From Glutamicibacter arilaitensis Re117 (GTDB lineage Bacteria > Actinomycetota > Actinomycetes > Actinomycetales > Micrococcaceae), in the NCBI RefSeq assembly GCF_000197735.1, contig NC_014550.1, forward strand, positions 3,658,001 through 3,722,000: a stretch of DNA of 64,000 nt. The letters run 5' to 3'. Both the position numbers and the translations under genes were made by a program. The notes under the pieces are model-generated. The model had not been told where the DNA came from, did no database searches, and saw nothing but the letters and a program-made list of their open reading frames with translations. Each line of letters opens with the position of its first letter. Position 1 is the stretch's first letter. Of the stretch, positions 42,457 through 51,279 are shown one piece after another.

Positions 42457-42639
42457 ATGAGTTCAGCTATCAGCTATCTGACCGGAGGATTTTTGGTAGC
42501 GCTGCTCGTGACGTTAAATATGACCTGGAGCCAGCAACTGCCCGGCCTACTCGGTTTCGTTGCAGTTCTGCTCAGCTTCCTCGGGCTGGCCAGCTGCATT
42601 GCGTATGCAACACGTTTGAGTCCGAATACCAATAATTAA
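42457..42639 (+). CDS. Small two-helix membrane protein
   Basis: 60 residues, ATG preceded by GGAAGG 8 bases upstream. Two hydrophobic segments, about 8-24 and 29-52, joined by a short loop; polar C-terminus. No family recognised. It ends 26 bp before a bidirectional terminator. Confidence 0.6.
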   Translation: MSSAISYLTGGFLVALLVTLNMTWSQQLPGLLGFVAVLLSFLGLASCIAYATRLSPNTNN

Positions 42640-42664
42640 AAAGTAACGCTCGAAACGCGAAATC

Positions 42665-42701
42665 GCAGGCCACCCTCAAATTCAGAGTCGAGGTGGCCTG
42701 C
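42665..42701. terminator. Bidirectional terminator between convergent genes
   Basis: GCAGGCCACC (42665-42674) pairs perfectly with GGTGGCCTGC (42692-42701) across a 17-base loop. It separates the small membrane protein and the convergent lipoprotein gene. Confidence 0.7.
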
Positions 42702-42725
42702 AGATCATGGCTTGCCAATAGAAAG

Positions 42726-43274
42726 CTACTTGCTGTTCTCGGCCGCCGCGCGCTCTTTCTCTATTGCCTGCACCTGGGCGACCAAGTCAGGGGCAAAGGC
42801 ATAGAGCTTTCCGTCGGCTTGGTGGACCCAGAATCGTCCGCAGAGATCAGTAGTGCGCTCTTGGGCATTGTCTGGCCACCACTCTGCATCCAGGGTTCTC
42901 GTTGTGGATATTTCTTCTGCTTCCAGATCCTTGGTACGCGGGTCGGAAGCGTAGGCCCGAGCCAATTCTTCATCGGTTGGATCTCCGACTTGGCTCAAAG
43001 TTGTGCACTGGCCATCGCTGAGTTTGCCTTCATAATCCATTACGAAAATACGTTCGTTGCCTGTGTTGCGTTGCACCAGCTCGATATTGGTTCCGCCGTC
43101 TGGAACCCAGTTCGGCAAGAGGCCATTTGCAACAGCTTCGCTGGAGGATTCCGCTGTTCTAGTGGTGGATTCATCCAGCTTGTCCGACAACAGATCGCTG
43201 ACACTGCATCCAGATAGCAGTAGTGCAGAAATGATGCTCAGTGAGCCAACGGCGAGGTACCTATTCTTGTTCAT
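42726..43274 (-). CDS. Hypothetical lipoprotein
   Basis: 182 residues. N-terminal signal with L-L-L-S-G-C places the lipid anchor on Cys23. The mature domain is acidic and contains two further cysteines (about 90 and 145) that could form a disulfide. No family recognised. Convergent with the small membrane protein; no operon partner. Confidence 0.75.
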   Translation of the reverse strand: MNKNRYLAVGSLSIISALLLSGCSVSDLLSDKLDESTTRTAESSSEAVANGLLPNWVPDGGTNIELVQRNTGNERIFVMDYEGKLSDGQCTTLSQVGDPTDEELARAYASDPRTKDLEAEEISTTRTLDAEWWPDNAQERTTDLCGRFWVHQADGKLYAFAPDLVAQVQAIEKERAAAENSK

Positions 43275-43457
43275 GATTCAATCGTAGAAATTCACCCGCA
43301 ACTGAACATCGGCATGCTGGGGTAACTCCGCGCAGCCGGTCTCAACCTCTCGGCTGAGACCTCAGCCAGCGGCATGGTTCCAGAGCCGGGGCATCGGATG
43401 GGGTCCAGCGCGCCTAGGCTGGCACTGGCCATTGCACCAGAAGGGAATCGAGCAGCC

Positions 43458-44214
43458 ATGAGATCCACGCCAAGCATTGCAGTCACCGGCTCCAACGGAG
43501 CGCTCGGATCCCTGGTGGCCCGGGATCTCGCCCATCTCGGGATCGCCCAGCGCCTGCTGGCGCGCACGCCGTCGAAGGCCCCGGATCTGCCCGATGCCGA
43601 GGTACGGCAGTTCGATTATGGCGACCAGTCCGCCAGCGCCGAGGTCCTTGACGGCGTTGAGGTGCTCTTCATGGTCTCCGCCCCCGAGGGCCCGCGGCGG
43701 ATGGATCTGCACCGTGCCTTCATCGACGCGGCCAGCAAGGCCGGGGTGAAGCATGTTGTCTATACGTCCTTTTCCGCCGCGTCGCCCGATGCGCAGTTCA
43801 CCCTGGCCCGCGAGCACCACGCCACCGAGCAATATCTGGAGGACTCCGGGGTGCGCTGGACCTTCCTGCGCGACAGCTTCTACCAGGACCTCATGCCGGA
43901 CCTTGCCGGGCAAGACGGGATCATCCGCGGACCGGCAGGCGAGGGACGCTTCGTCCCGGTCGCCCGGGCCGACGTGGCGCGGACTGCGGCCGCCGTGCTC
44001 GCGGATCCGGCGGATCGTGTTCCACAATGAAACCATCGAAGAAGCCTACGCCTCGCGGGCTGCTTTTGGGGCACCGGTCTGGCAGTTGGGCGCCTGGGTC
44101 AGCACCTACACGGCCATAGCCAGCAATGCGATGTCAAAGGTGAGCAACCACGTCGAAATCATCACCGGCACCCCGCCAATCTCTCTCGAGGAGTACCTGC
44201 GCACCGCCGGCTGA
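43458..44214 (+). pseudogene. NmrA/QorB-like NAD(P)-binding oxidoreductase, internally deleted
   Basis: The first frame (43458-44030) starts IAVTGSNGALGSLVARDL, a Rossmann glycine motif, and runs through VKHVVYTSFSAASPDAQFT to VLADPADRVPQ-stop. A second frame carries the expected C-terminus, HNETIEEAYASRAAFGAPVW to SLEEYLRTAG at 44214. Relatives have a further stretch of about 25-30 residues between these parts. The junction holds the short repeat GCGGATCC-GGCGGATCG, so a deletion between repeats that also shifted the frame is likely. Native role would be a quinone or NAD(P)H-dependent reductase. Confidence 0.75.
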
Positions 44215-44229
44215 TGCTGAACGTACCGG

Positions 44230-45420
44230 CTACCTCAGGTACGTGCGCGCCACGCTGAATGCGGTGCGCTCCACCAGCGACAAGGTCTGCGCGGAGAGCT
44301 CTGCCAGGGTTGCCGGCCCCGGGGCGATGGAATGGGCGGCCAGGATCCCGGACTCCTCCAGCTGCTCGTCCGGCAGGTCCACTGAGCCGGCGACCACGAT
44401 CACCTCGGCGTTCTCGCCGGCTGCCTGCAGCACCCCGGAGACCACCTTTCCGTCCAGCGACTGCGAATCCAGGCGCCCTTCCCCGGTCAGTACCAGATCC
44501 GCGCCCTGCAGGATGTCGTGGGCGCCAAGCACTTTCGCCACCAAATCCCATCCGGGGACCAGATCCACCTGGTAGTAGGATCCGAGGCTGATGGCCAAGC
44601 CGCCGGCCGCGCCCATGCCCGGCTGCTCGCGCAGCTTGCGCCCGGTATCGGCCTCCAGCACATCGGCCAGCCGGGCCAGGCCGGCATCCAGGAGCTGCAC
44701 CTGCTCCTGACTGGCGCCCTTCTGCGGACCGAAAACCGCGGCCGCGCCCTTGGCGCCGAGCAGCGGGTTGGTGACATCGCAGGCGATCTGCCATTGGACG
44801 TTCGCCGCCCGTGGGTCAAGCCCCGAAGCGTCGATGGCGGCCAGGTTCTGCAGCGTTCCGCCCCCGACGGGCAGCTTCGCGCCGTCGGCGTCCAGGAAGC
44901 TGGCACCGAGGGCAGCGAGCAGCCCGGTGCCGCCGTCGGTGGTGGCCGAGCCGCCCAAGCACAAGATGATCTGCGAAACGCCCAGTTCCAGGGCCCGGGA
45001 GACCAGCGCTCCCAGGCCGTAGGTCGTTGCCTCCAGCGGCCGGCGTTCGACGTCGCTGACCTGCGGCAGGCCGGCGGCTTCGGCTGCTTCGACCACGGCG
45101 ATCTTCCCGTCGGCCGATAGCCCCAGCCTGGACTCGACAGGGCGGCCTAGGGCGTCGGTGGTCTGCACGCTGATTGCTTCGGTGCCCCAGGCATCGATCA
45201 ACGCTTCGAGGGTGCCTTCTCCGCCATCGGCGAAGGGCACTGCGGTGATCTCGACGTCGCGCTTGCGGCTGGCCGCTCCCTTGGCGAAGCCGTCGGCAAG
45301 GGCCGCGGCCACTTCGCTGGCCCGCGCGCTGCCCTTGAAGGAATCAGGCACGATGGCCACGTTCAACGGACGGGTAGCTGCGGGCGCTGGCTTCTGCTTT
45401 GGAGTCATGCTTCCCAGCAT
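44230..45420 (-). CDS. glxK: Glycerate kinase, type I (GarK/GlxK family)
   Basis: 396 residues; a start at codon 5 (45408) is also possible. Signature segments: VAIVPDSFKGSARASEVA near 20, VPFADGGEGTLEALI near 61, LCLGGSATTDGGTGLLAALG near 153, and DLVLTGEGRLDSQSLDGK near 308. It phosphorylates glycerate with ATP, linking sugar acid or glyoxylate breakdown to glycolysis. The stop lies 16 bp from the broken NmrA-like gene on the other strand. A C-terminal relic of a paralog lies at 39336. Confidence 0.9.
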   Translation of the reverse strand: MLGSMTPKQKPAPAATRPLNVAIVPDSFKGSARASEVAAALADGFAKGAASRKRDVEITAVPFADGGEGTLEALIDAWGTEAISVQTTDALGRPVESRLGLSADGKIAVVEAAEAAGLPQVSDVERRPLEATTYGLGALVSRALELGVSQIILCLGGSATTDGGTGLLAALGASFLDADGAKLPVGGGTLQNLAAIDASGLDPRAANVQWQIACDVTNPLLGAKGAAAVFGPQKGASQEQVQLLDAGLARLADVLEADTGRKLREQPGMGAAGGLAISLGSYYQVDLVPGWDLVAKVLGAHDILQGADLVLTGEGRLDSQSLDGKVVSGVLQAAGENAEVIVVAGSVDLPDEQLEESGILAAHSIAPGPATLAELSAQTLSLVERTAFSVARTYLR

Positions 45421-45590
45421 AGGGAGAACCGGATGGCGAGCCTATGGAGATTTGACCAAATTTCGCTCGGGGCCACCCGTGGATCTATGTGCATTTCGCC
45501 CAACCGCGTTCTGTGCGGCCTGCCTGTGCCGAAGCATCGAATATGCGTAGCTGAGCCAAAGGGCCGGCACAGAAACCGCCAGTAGTGTTG

Positions 45591-45666
45591 TAAACACCTC
45601 TTGAAGGTGCGAGTGATGATCGTAGGAGTTCCCGTTGGAGATTGCCCAACGGGAACTTCTCTTTAA
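45591..45666 (+). ncRNA. Repeated short RNA-like unit, copy 1
   Basis: A 29-nt box (45591-45619) shared with copies 2 and 3 (3 differences) is followed by a 15-bp stem (45624-45638 with 45646-45660), a 7-base loop and T-rich sequence. The box folds into CACCT-CTTGA-AGGTG. A -10-like TAGTGT lies at 45583-45588, at the same offset as in the other copies. The box also reads TTG-AAG-GTG-CGA-GTG-ATG, a possible short ORF (L/M-K-V-R-V-M...) ending TAA at 45664. No known RNA family recognised. Confidence 0.6.
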
Positions 45667-45973
45667 GCTATTTTGGCTTCGCTGCACTCTTCGATCGAGC
45701 TGTTGAAGCGATTCAGGTACTTGACGAACTGCTCGATGCCCGCAGGGCGCCAATCCCCAGGGTTTGTTCCAGCGAGGCGATGGACAGCGCACGGGAATCC
45801 GGCAACCGCTCAGCGCCATGGCGGTCAGACAGATCTTGCGGGCAACATTTCCCTGGGGATCTGCAATGCGTTCCAAATATCCGTCCTTGATGGCCGCAGT
45901 CGCTTGGCGCTGCAGGGTTGAATGATCCAGGCGCAGGGCATTGCTCAGTTCACCAGCCGGAGTTGCTGGCTAA
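45663..45973 (-). pseudogene. MarR-family regulator, truncated and frameshifted
   Basis: Read across frames, the minus strand gives PAGELSNALRLDHSTLQRQ, ATAAIKDGYLERIADPQGN, RKICLTA / GAERLPDSRALSIASLEQTLG / DWRPAGIEQFVKYLNRFNSS to a stop at 45663. This is the winged-helix core and C-terminal helix of a MarR-type regulator. At least two frameshifts are needed (near CTGACCGCCATGGC and CTGGGGATTGG), and an in-frame TAG replaces the N-terminal part. It lies between copies 1 and 2 of the RNA-like unit. Confidence 0.7.
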
Positions 45974-46050
45974 CAACAAGCATCCTGCCCGATGCATGGC
46001 CTACGCGCAGTGCATGCTTATAGCATCCACAGACTGCCGCTCTAGAGTTA

Positions 46051-46125
46051 TAAGTACCTCATGAAGGTGCGAGTGATGACGCGGAAACTGGCACTGTCGG
46101 TCTTGCGACAGTGCCAGTTCCTGTA
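46051..46125 (+). ncRNA. Repeated short RNA-like unit, copy 2
   Basis: The 29-nt box at 46051-46079 is identical to copy 3. It is followed by a long stem (46083-46098 with 46107-46121, one bulged A) and an 8-base loop ending TTGC. A -10-like TAGAGT is at 46043-46048. The stem sequence is unrelated to those of copies 1 and 3, while its length and position are the same. The possible ORF from ATG 46061 (M-K-V-R-V-M-T...) stays open for 89 codons and does not resemble the others. Confidence 0.6.
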
Positions 46126-46316
46126 TCCAAAACCATTTGCCTGCTTCCGGCAATTCTCGAAACCGCGAACTGCACGAGGGCCGTTGAAATTATTTCCGGC
46201 ACCCTGCGACCTGCGACTCACGACAAGGAACTCTTCCTGGAGGCAAACGGCAGCACGATCCTCCCCAAATCTGCAGTCGGCGCTCAGCACCGGCATAGCT
46301 TTGCCTCCTATATTTG

Positions 46317-46386
46317 TAAGTACCTCATGAAGGTGCGAGTGATGATCGAGAAATCCCGGCGAAGCAATTCGCCGGGATTTCTAATT
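46317..46386 (+). ncRNA. Repeated short RNA-like unit, copy 3
   Basis: Box at 46317-46345, then a perfect 15-bp stem (46349-46363 with 46368-46382) closed by GCAA, followed by AATTT. A -10-like TATATT is at 46309-46314. The possible ORF M-K-V-R-V-M-I-E-K... ends after 20 codons at TAA 46387-46389, just past the hairpin. The hypothetical gene at 46444 starts 62 bp past the stem. Confidence 0.6.
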
Positions 46387-46443
46387 TAAAATGGCGCGAC
46401 TTACTATGCTGGTGCGTATGTTCCTGTACAGAATGGGGGATCC

Positions 46444-46914
46444 ATGCCGCCTCTGAGCAGCATCCTGCCAAGCATCAAGAATCGCCTTAGCCCGAAATAT
46501 GCAGAGGAACTGTCGGTCTACGTTGTCTATGGCAAACAACCCAGCCCATTTCCAGAGCTGGAACAAATAGAGCCAATAATTGCGGTCGTGGCCAGTGAGC
46601 GTGAATGCTTTGAGATCCAGGAAAATTACCCGGAAACTGAAGTCAGCTGGGAAGCCCGAACGGTGAAGAACGCTGAAGGCATGGACGTGGCAACAGGCAG
46701 CATTCTGTATCTCACGCACACTACTTTGTTGCCGTACGACGAGGATGTCGATGGGAATCCAGTCTTCGGGATCATGGAGTCTCCGCAGCCTACGGCCCTG
46801 TATTGCAGTTGGGACAGCGCTGAACAAGAAGCACCAGATCAATATCTGCACAGAGTCACCGTCGGTGAAATCAACCTTCGCGGCGTCGGAGAGCTTCTGG
46901 ACACTGGCCACTGA
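46444..46914 (+). CDS. Hypothetical protein, 156 aa
   Basis: ATG preceded by GGGGGA. Acidic, soluble, no signal or membrane helix. Sequence such as YVVYGKQPSPFPELEQIEP and TLLPYDEDVDGNPVFGIM suggests a compact beta-rich domain, but I recognise no family. Directly downstream of the third RNA-like unit; whether that unit regulates it is unknown. Confidence 0.6.
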   Translation: MPPLSSILPSIKNRLSPKYAEELSVYVVYGKQPSPFPELEQIEPIIAVVASERECFEIQENYPETEVSWEARTVKNAEGMDVATGSILYLTHTTLLPYDEDVDGNPVFGIMESPQPTALYCSWDSAEQEAPDQYLHRVTVGEINLRGVGELLDTGH

Positions 46915-47073
46915 CCAATCTCCTCTTCTGCCTACCGGCGAGCGCGTACCTCCCGAATGACGGTCAGCGCCTGCGTCCGATCTGCAGCCCTGAGCCCGAT
47001 TGGGCGTAGGTGCGATAACGTAGACGGGTTCCCACTTTTCTTTCCCTGGGATACCTGACGAAACGGAGCCCCG

Positions 47074-48564
47074 GTGAGTGCCGCGATCGCTGAACTGACA
47101 CCCCTGCAACGACAGTCGGTGCTGCGCACCCTGAAGTCCCCGCGGCTGCTCAAAACCGAGCTGCTTGCCGGCCTGGTGGTCTCCCTGGCGCTGATCCCCG
47201 AGGTCATCGCCTTCACCGTGATCGCCGGCGTGGATCCGCGCGTGGGCATCTTCGCCTCGTTCACGATGTCCGTGGTTATCGCCATTACCGGCGGGCGACC
47301 GGCGATGATTTCGGCGGCAGCTGGCGCGGTGGCCCTGGTAGTCGCCCCGCTGGTGCGCGCCCACGGCGTGGAGTACCTCTTCGCTACCGTGGTCCTGGCC
47401 GGCGTCATCCAGGTGAGTCTGGCGCTGCTGGGCGTGGCCAAGCTGCTGCGCTTCATCCCGCGCCAGGTGATGATCGGCTTCGTCAACGGCCTGGCCATCT
47501 CGATCTTCTGGGCGCAGATGCCCGAGCTGCGCAACGTGCCGTGGATGGTCTATCCGCTGGTGATCCTCGGCGTGGCCATCGTCTGCTTCTTCCCGAAGAT
47601 CACCAAGGCGGTGCCAGCCCCGCTGATCGCCATCGTGGTGCTCACCGCGATCACCATCTTCGCCAAGGTTGCCGTTCCCACCGTGGGAGAGAAGGGCGAA
47701 CTGCCCGATTCGCTGCCGCTCTTCCACCTACCCGGCGTGCCGCTGGATCTGCAAACCCTCAAGATCATCGCACCCTACGCGATCGCCGTGGCCTTCGTGG
47801 GCCTGCTCGAATCGCTGCTGACCGCCAAACTGGTCGATGACATCACCGATACCCCTTCGAGCAAGACCCGCGAGTCCTGGGCGCAGGGCACCGCGAACAT
47901 CGTCACCGGATTCTTCGGCGGCATCTGCGGCTGCGCGATGATCGGCCAGACCATGGTGGGAGTGAAGGTCTCCGGCGGGCGCACCCGCATCTCCACCGCC
48001 TTCGCCGGCATCTTCATGCTGCTGCTGGCGGTGCTGCTCGGCGACATCGTCGCGCAGATTCCGATGGCCGCGCTGGTCGCGGTGATGATCGTGGTTTCGG
48101 CGACGACCTTCGATTGGCACTCCATCCGACCGAGCACGCTGAAGATGATGCCCAAGAGCGAAACCTTCGTCATGGCCATCACCGTGCTGCTGACTGTGAT
48201 CACCAGCAATCTGGCCATCGGCGTGGGCGCGGGCATCCTTTCGGCCATGGTGCTCTTCGCCAATCGCGTGGCCCATCTGGTCACCGTGGAACGGACCCCC
48301 GAGGGCGAAACGATGATCTACAAGGTCAACGGCGAGTTGTTCTTCGCCTCCTCCAACGATCTGTACACCCAGTTCGACTACGCGCAGGATCCCGAGCGCG
48401 TTGTGATCGACATGTCCGATTCGCACCTCTGGGACGCCTCAACCGTTGCGGCGCTGGATTCGATCCGCATCAAGTACGAGAAGTACGGAAAATCCGTGGA
48501 AATCCGCGGCTTGAATGAAGCCAGCCAGAAGATGCAGGACCGCTTGGGCGGCAAGCTGTCCTAG
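47074..48564 (+). CDS. SulP-family anion transporter with STAS domain
   Basis: 496 residues from a GTG. Membrane part about 25-400 with the SulP features LLAGLVVSLALIPEVIAFT (about 32-50), GGRPAMISAAAGAVALV, and GGICGCAMIGQTMVGVKVSGG (about 285). C-terminal STAS domain about 410-496 (VNGELFFASSNDLYTQF; VVIDMSDSHLWDAST). Transports sulfate, bicarbonate or a dicarboxylate; substrate not readable. Its TAG stop (48562-48564) lies inside the CTAG target of the adjacent IS481 element. Confidence 0.9.
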   Translation: MSAAIAELTPLQRQSVLRTLKSPRLLKTELLAGLVVSLALIPEVIAFTVIAGVDPRVGIFASFTMSVVIAITGGRPAMISAAAGAVALVVAPLVRAHGVEYLFATVVLAGVIQVSLALLGVAKLLRFIPRQVMIGFVNGLAISIFWAQMPELRNVPWMVYPLVILGVAIVCFFPKITKAVPAPLIAIVVLTAITIFAKVAVPTVGEKGELPDSLPLFHLPGVPLDLQTLKIIAPYAIAVAFVGLLESLLTAKLVDDITDTPSSKTRESWAQGTANIVTGFFGGICGCAMIGQTMVGVKVSGGRTRISTAFAGIFMLLLAVLLGDIVAQIPMAALVAVMIVVSATTFDWHSIRPSTLKMMPKSETFVMAITVLLTVITSNLAIGVGAGILSAMVLFANRVAHLVTVERTPEGETMIYKVNGELFFASSNDLYTQFDYAQDPERVVIDMSDSHLWDASTVAALDSIRIKYEKYGKSVEIRGLNEASQKMQDRLGGKLS

Positions 48565-48565
48565 G

Positions 48566-49637
48566 TGTATTAGCCACGGAGGTTAGGAACACGGTCCGCT
48601 GGCGCCAGACCCTTCAGCGAAGCATGTCCACGACGGTGGTTGTAATAGTCTAACCACTGCGGGAATGCAGCCACCCCCTCGGCCTCAGAACGGTAAGGCC
48701 GGGCATAAGCCCACTCCTCGATCATGGTGCGATTGAACCGCTCGACCTTGCCATTGGTTTGCGGCCGGTAGGGCCGGGTGCGCTTATGCTTGACCTCCGG
48801 ACCCAGCGCGTCGGCCAAGGTATGCGAGCGGTAGCAGGATCCGTTATCTGTGAGTACGCGTTTCACGGTGATCCCTGCACCTTGGAAGTAGGCGTTGGCC
48901 CGTTCCCAGAATCCTGCGGCGGTTTCCTTCTGATCATCTGAGAGGATTTCGGTGTAGGCCAGCGGCGAGTAGTCATCCACGGCGTTGTGCAGGTACGCGT
49001 AGCCCGGACGGCGGTCCTGGGGTGTCTTGGTCTTGTTGCGCCGCCCCGCGGCCCGGTCCATGACCCGGTGCCCGCCACCGTCAGGGATTCGTCCGAGTTT
49101 CTTGATGTCCACGTGGATCAGGTCCCCGGGTGCCTCGTGCTCGTAACGGCGGATGACCTGTCCGGTGGCACGGTCCTGCCATGCCAGCCTGGAGAGCCCT
49201 ACCCGGGAGAGGACCTTGTGCACGGTGGAGGGGTGCAGTCCCAGCAGGAAAGCGATCTGGGCCGGTCCCCATCTGCGGTTTACGCGCACTGCGATGATCC
49301 GCCGTTCGGTGCGCACGCTGGTGCGGCGCGGTGAATGGTGTGGCCGGCTGGAGCGGTCCTGCATCCCTGCCTCGCCTTGCACCCGGTAGCGGGAAGCCCA
49401 GCGGGAGGCGGTGGACACGGAGACTTGGAACCGCTCGGCGGCGCGGCGCAGTGGCCAGCGGTCTTCCACGATGCACCGTGCCAGCAGCAACCGGCCTTTG
49501 GGCGCAAGGATGGCATTAGAATGGGACATGAAGACCTCCGGGATGTCGTAGATGTTGTCGCAAACACCACTTCACTCGGAGGTCTTCTTTTTGTCACTCA
49601 GCCACGCCGCATGTTCCTAACGTCCGTGGTTAATACA
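48566..49637. mobile_element. Complete IS481-family insertion sequence, 1072 bp
   Basis: Terminal inverted repeats start TGTATTA(G/A)CCACGGA at both ends and match over 26 bp with 2 mismatches (48566-48591 and 49612-49637). Flanks are CCTAGG on the left and ACTAGC on the right, sharing CTAG, which agrees with the N-CTAG-N target known for IS481. It encodes one intact transposase and appears recently inserted. Confidence 0.9.
48570..49529 (-). CDS. IS481-family transposase
   Basis: 319 residues, the usual family length. N-terminal HTH region about 8-100 (LRRAAERFQVSVSTASRW; PSTVHKVLSRVGLSRL). rve/DDE integrase core with Asp in LIHVDIKKLGR, Asp in VLTDNGSCYRS and Glu in TNGKVERFNRTM. The frame is complete and begins about 110 bp inside the right end, ending 4 bp inside the left end. 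Not homologous in detail to the fragment at 1-105, so a separate element. Confidence 0.95.
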   Translation of the reverse strand: MSHSNAILAPKGRLLLARCIVEDRWPLRRAAERFQVSVSTASRWASRYRVQGEAGMQDRSSRPHHSPRRTSVRTERRIIAVRVNRRWGPAQIAFLLGLHPSTVHKVLSRVGLSRLAWQDRATGQVIRRYEHEAPGDLIHVDIKKLGRIPDGGGHRVMDRAAGRRNKTKTPQDRRPGYAYLHNAVDDYSPLAYTEILSDDQKETAAGFWERANAYFQGAGITVKRVLTDNGSCYRSHTLADALGPEVKHKRTRPYRPQTNGKVERFNRTMIEEWAYARPYRSEAEGVAAFPQWLDYYNHRRGHASLKGLAPADRVPNLRG

Positions 49638-49671
49638 ACTAGCCCACGGGATTGCCAATGCCGGTCTGGAG

Positions 49672-51279
49672 CTACAGCGACCTAGCTGCATCCTCGCGCA
49701 ACTGGTTCTTGCGGATTTTGCCGGTCACCGTGGTGGGGAATTCTTCCAGGATCCGCACGTAGGCCGGGACCTTGTAATGCGCCAGCTGCCCGGCGGAATA
49801 TTCGCGGATCGCATCCACGGTGAGCGGCTGGCGCCCGGCCTTCATGCGGATGCAGGCGCAGACCACTTCTCCGAATTTTGAATCGGGCACGCCGATGACA
49901 GAAACATCCTCGATATCAGGGTGCTTATAGAGGAATTCCTCGATTTCCGCGGGGTAGATATTTTCGCCGCCGCGGATCACCATGTCCTTGATGCGCCCGA
50001 CGATGGTGCAGTAGCCGTCCTCGCGCATCACCGCCAAATCCCCGGTGTGCATCCAGCCCTCGTCGTCGATGGCCGCTCGGGTCTTCTCCTCATCGTTCCA
50101 GTAGCCGAGCATCACCGAATAGCCGCGGGTGCAGTATTCGCCGGTTTCCCCGCGTTCCAGGGTTTCGCCGCTGACCGGATCCACCACCTTGATCTCCACA
50201 TGCGGGTGCACCCGGCCGATGGTGGAGGTGCGGCGCTCGAGATCGTCATCGCTGCGGGTCTGGCAGGAAACCGGGGAGGTTTCGGTCATCCCGTAGGCGA
50301 TGGACACCGCACTCATGCCCATCTCCTCGACGCAGCGGCGCATCACCTCCACGGGGCAGATGGATCCGGCCATGATGCCGGTGCGCAGCGCGGAGAGGTC
50401 GTAGTCCTTGAAATTCGGGTGGTTCTGCATGGCGATGAACATCGTGGGCACCCCATACAAGCCCGTGCAGTGCTCCTCTGCCACCACGCGTAGCGTGGTT
50501 TCGGCGTCGAAGCCCGGGGCCGGGATGACGATCGTGGTTCCGCGGCTGGTGCAGCCCAAGTTGCCCATGACCATGCCGAAGCAGTGGTAGAACGGGACCG
50601 GGATGCACAGCCGGTCATGCTCGTCCAGGTCGATCATGCCGGTGACCTGGTAGCCGTTGTTCAGGATGTTGCGGTGGCTGAGCACCGCGCCCTTGGGGTA
50701 GCCGGTGGTGCCCGAGGTGTACTGGATGTTGATCGGGTCTTCCGGCTTGGTGGCAGCCAAGCGCCGGGCCAGCGCCTCATCGCTGATCCGCTCGCCTTCG
50801 GCCAGCAGCTGCGCATAGTCATCGGTGTCCACGTAGGCCACGCGCTCCAGGCCGGGGGTATCGGTGCGCGTTTGCTCGATCATCGCCCGGTAGTTGCTGG
50901 TCTTGAATTCGGTGACTGCCAGCAGCAGGCGCATCTGGCTGTGGTTGACCGCATAGGCGTATTCGTGGGTGCGGTAGGCCGGGTTGACATTGACCAGGAT
51001 GACGCCGATTTTGGCGGTGGCGTACTGGGTAAAAACCCATTCTGCGCAGTTCGGTGCCCAGATGCCTACCCGGTCTCCGGGCTGCAATCCTGCGGCCAGC
51101 AGGCCCTTGGCCAGGCGATTGATCTGCGCGTCCAGCTCGTTCCAGCTCCAGCGCCGTCCGGTGGCTGATTCGACCAGGGCTTCTGCCGGGCCGAAGCTGG
51201 CTACGGTGCTTTCGAAGTTGGAGCCAATGGTCTCTTCCAGCAGTCGCGGTTCACTCTCGCCCTTGGCATAAGCCTTCAT
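49672..51279 (-). CDS. AMP-dependent acyl-CoA synthetase (medium/long-chain fatty acid type)
   Basis: 535 residues from the ATG at 51279 with GAAGGGG upstream; a longer frame lacks a ribosome site. P-loop [20 protein letters not shown] near 183, [12 protein letters not shown] near 320, WMHTGDLA near 419, hinge [16 protein letters not shown] near 440, and the C-terminal Lys of [13 protein letters not shown]. It activates a carboxylic acid as acyl-AMP and transfers it to CoA. Divergent from catR; an aromatic substrate is possible from context, but sequence fits fatty-acyl ligases. Confidence 0.85.
   Translation of the reverse strand: MKAYAKGESEPRLLEETIGSNFESTVASFGPAEALVESATGRRWSWNELDAQINRLAKGLLAAGLQPGDRVGIWAPNCAEWVFTQYATAKIGVILVNVNPAYRTHEYAYAVNHSQMRLLLAVTEFKTSNYRAMIEQTRTDTPGLERVAYVDTDDYAQLLAEGERISDEALARRLAATKPEDPINIQYTSGTTGYPKGAVLSHRNILNNGYQVTGMIDLDEHDRLCIPVPFYHCFGMVMGNLGCTSRGTTIVIPAPGFDAETTLRVVAEEHCTGLYGVPTMFIAMQNHPNFKDYDLSALRTGIMAGSICPVEVMRRCVEEMGMSAVSIAYGMTETSPVSCQTRSDDDLERRTSTIGRVHPHVEIKVVDPVSGETLERGETGEYCTRGYSVMLGYWNDEEKTRAAIDDEGWMHTGDLAVMREDGYCTIVGRIKDMVIRGGENIYPAEIEEFLYKHPDIEDVSVIGVPDSKFGEVVCACIRMKAGRQPLTVDAIREYSAGQLAHYKVPAYVRILEEFPTTVTGKIRKNQLREDAARSL

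Noticed and set aside
45442..45876. 144-codon minus-strand ORF as a real gene
   Set aside because: It mixes pieces of the frameshifted MarR relic with intergenic sequence and the antisense of an RNA-like unit.
45591..46386. CRISPR-like array
   Set aside because: The three repeats are 460 and 266 bp apart, each is tied to its own hairpin, and no cas genes are present.
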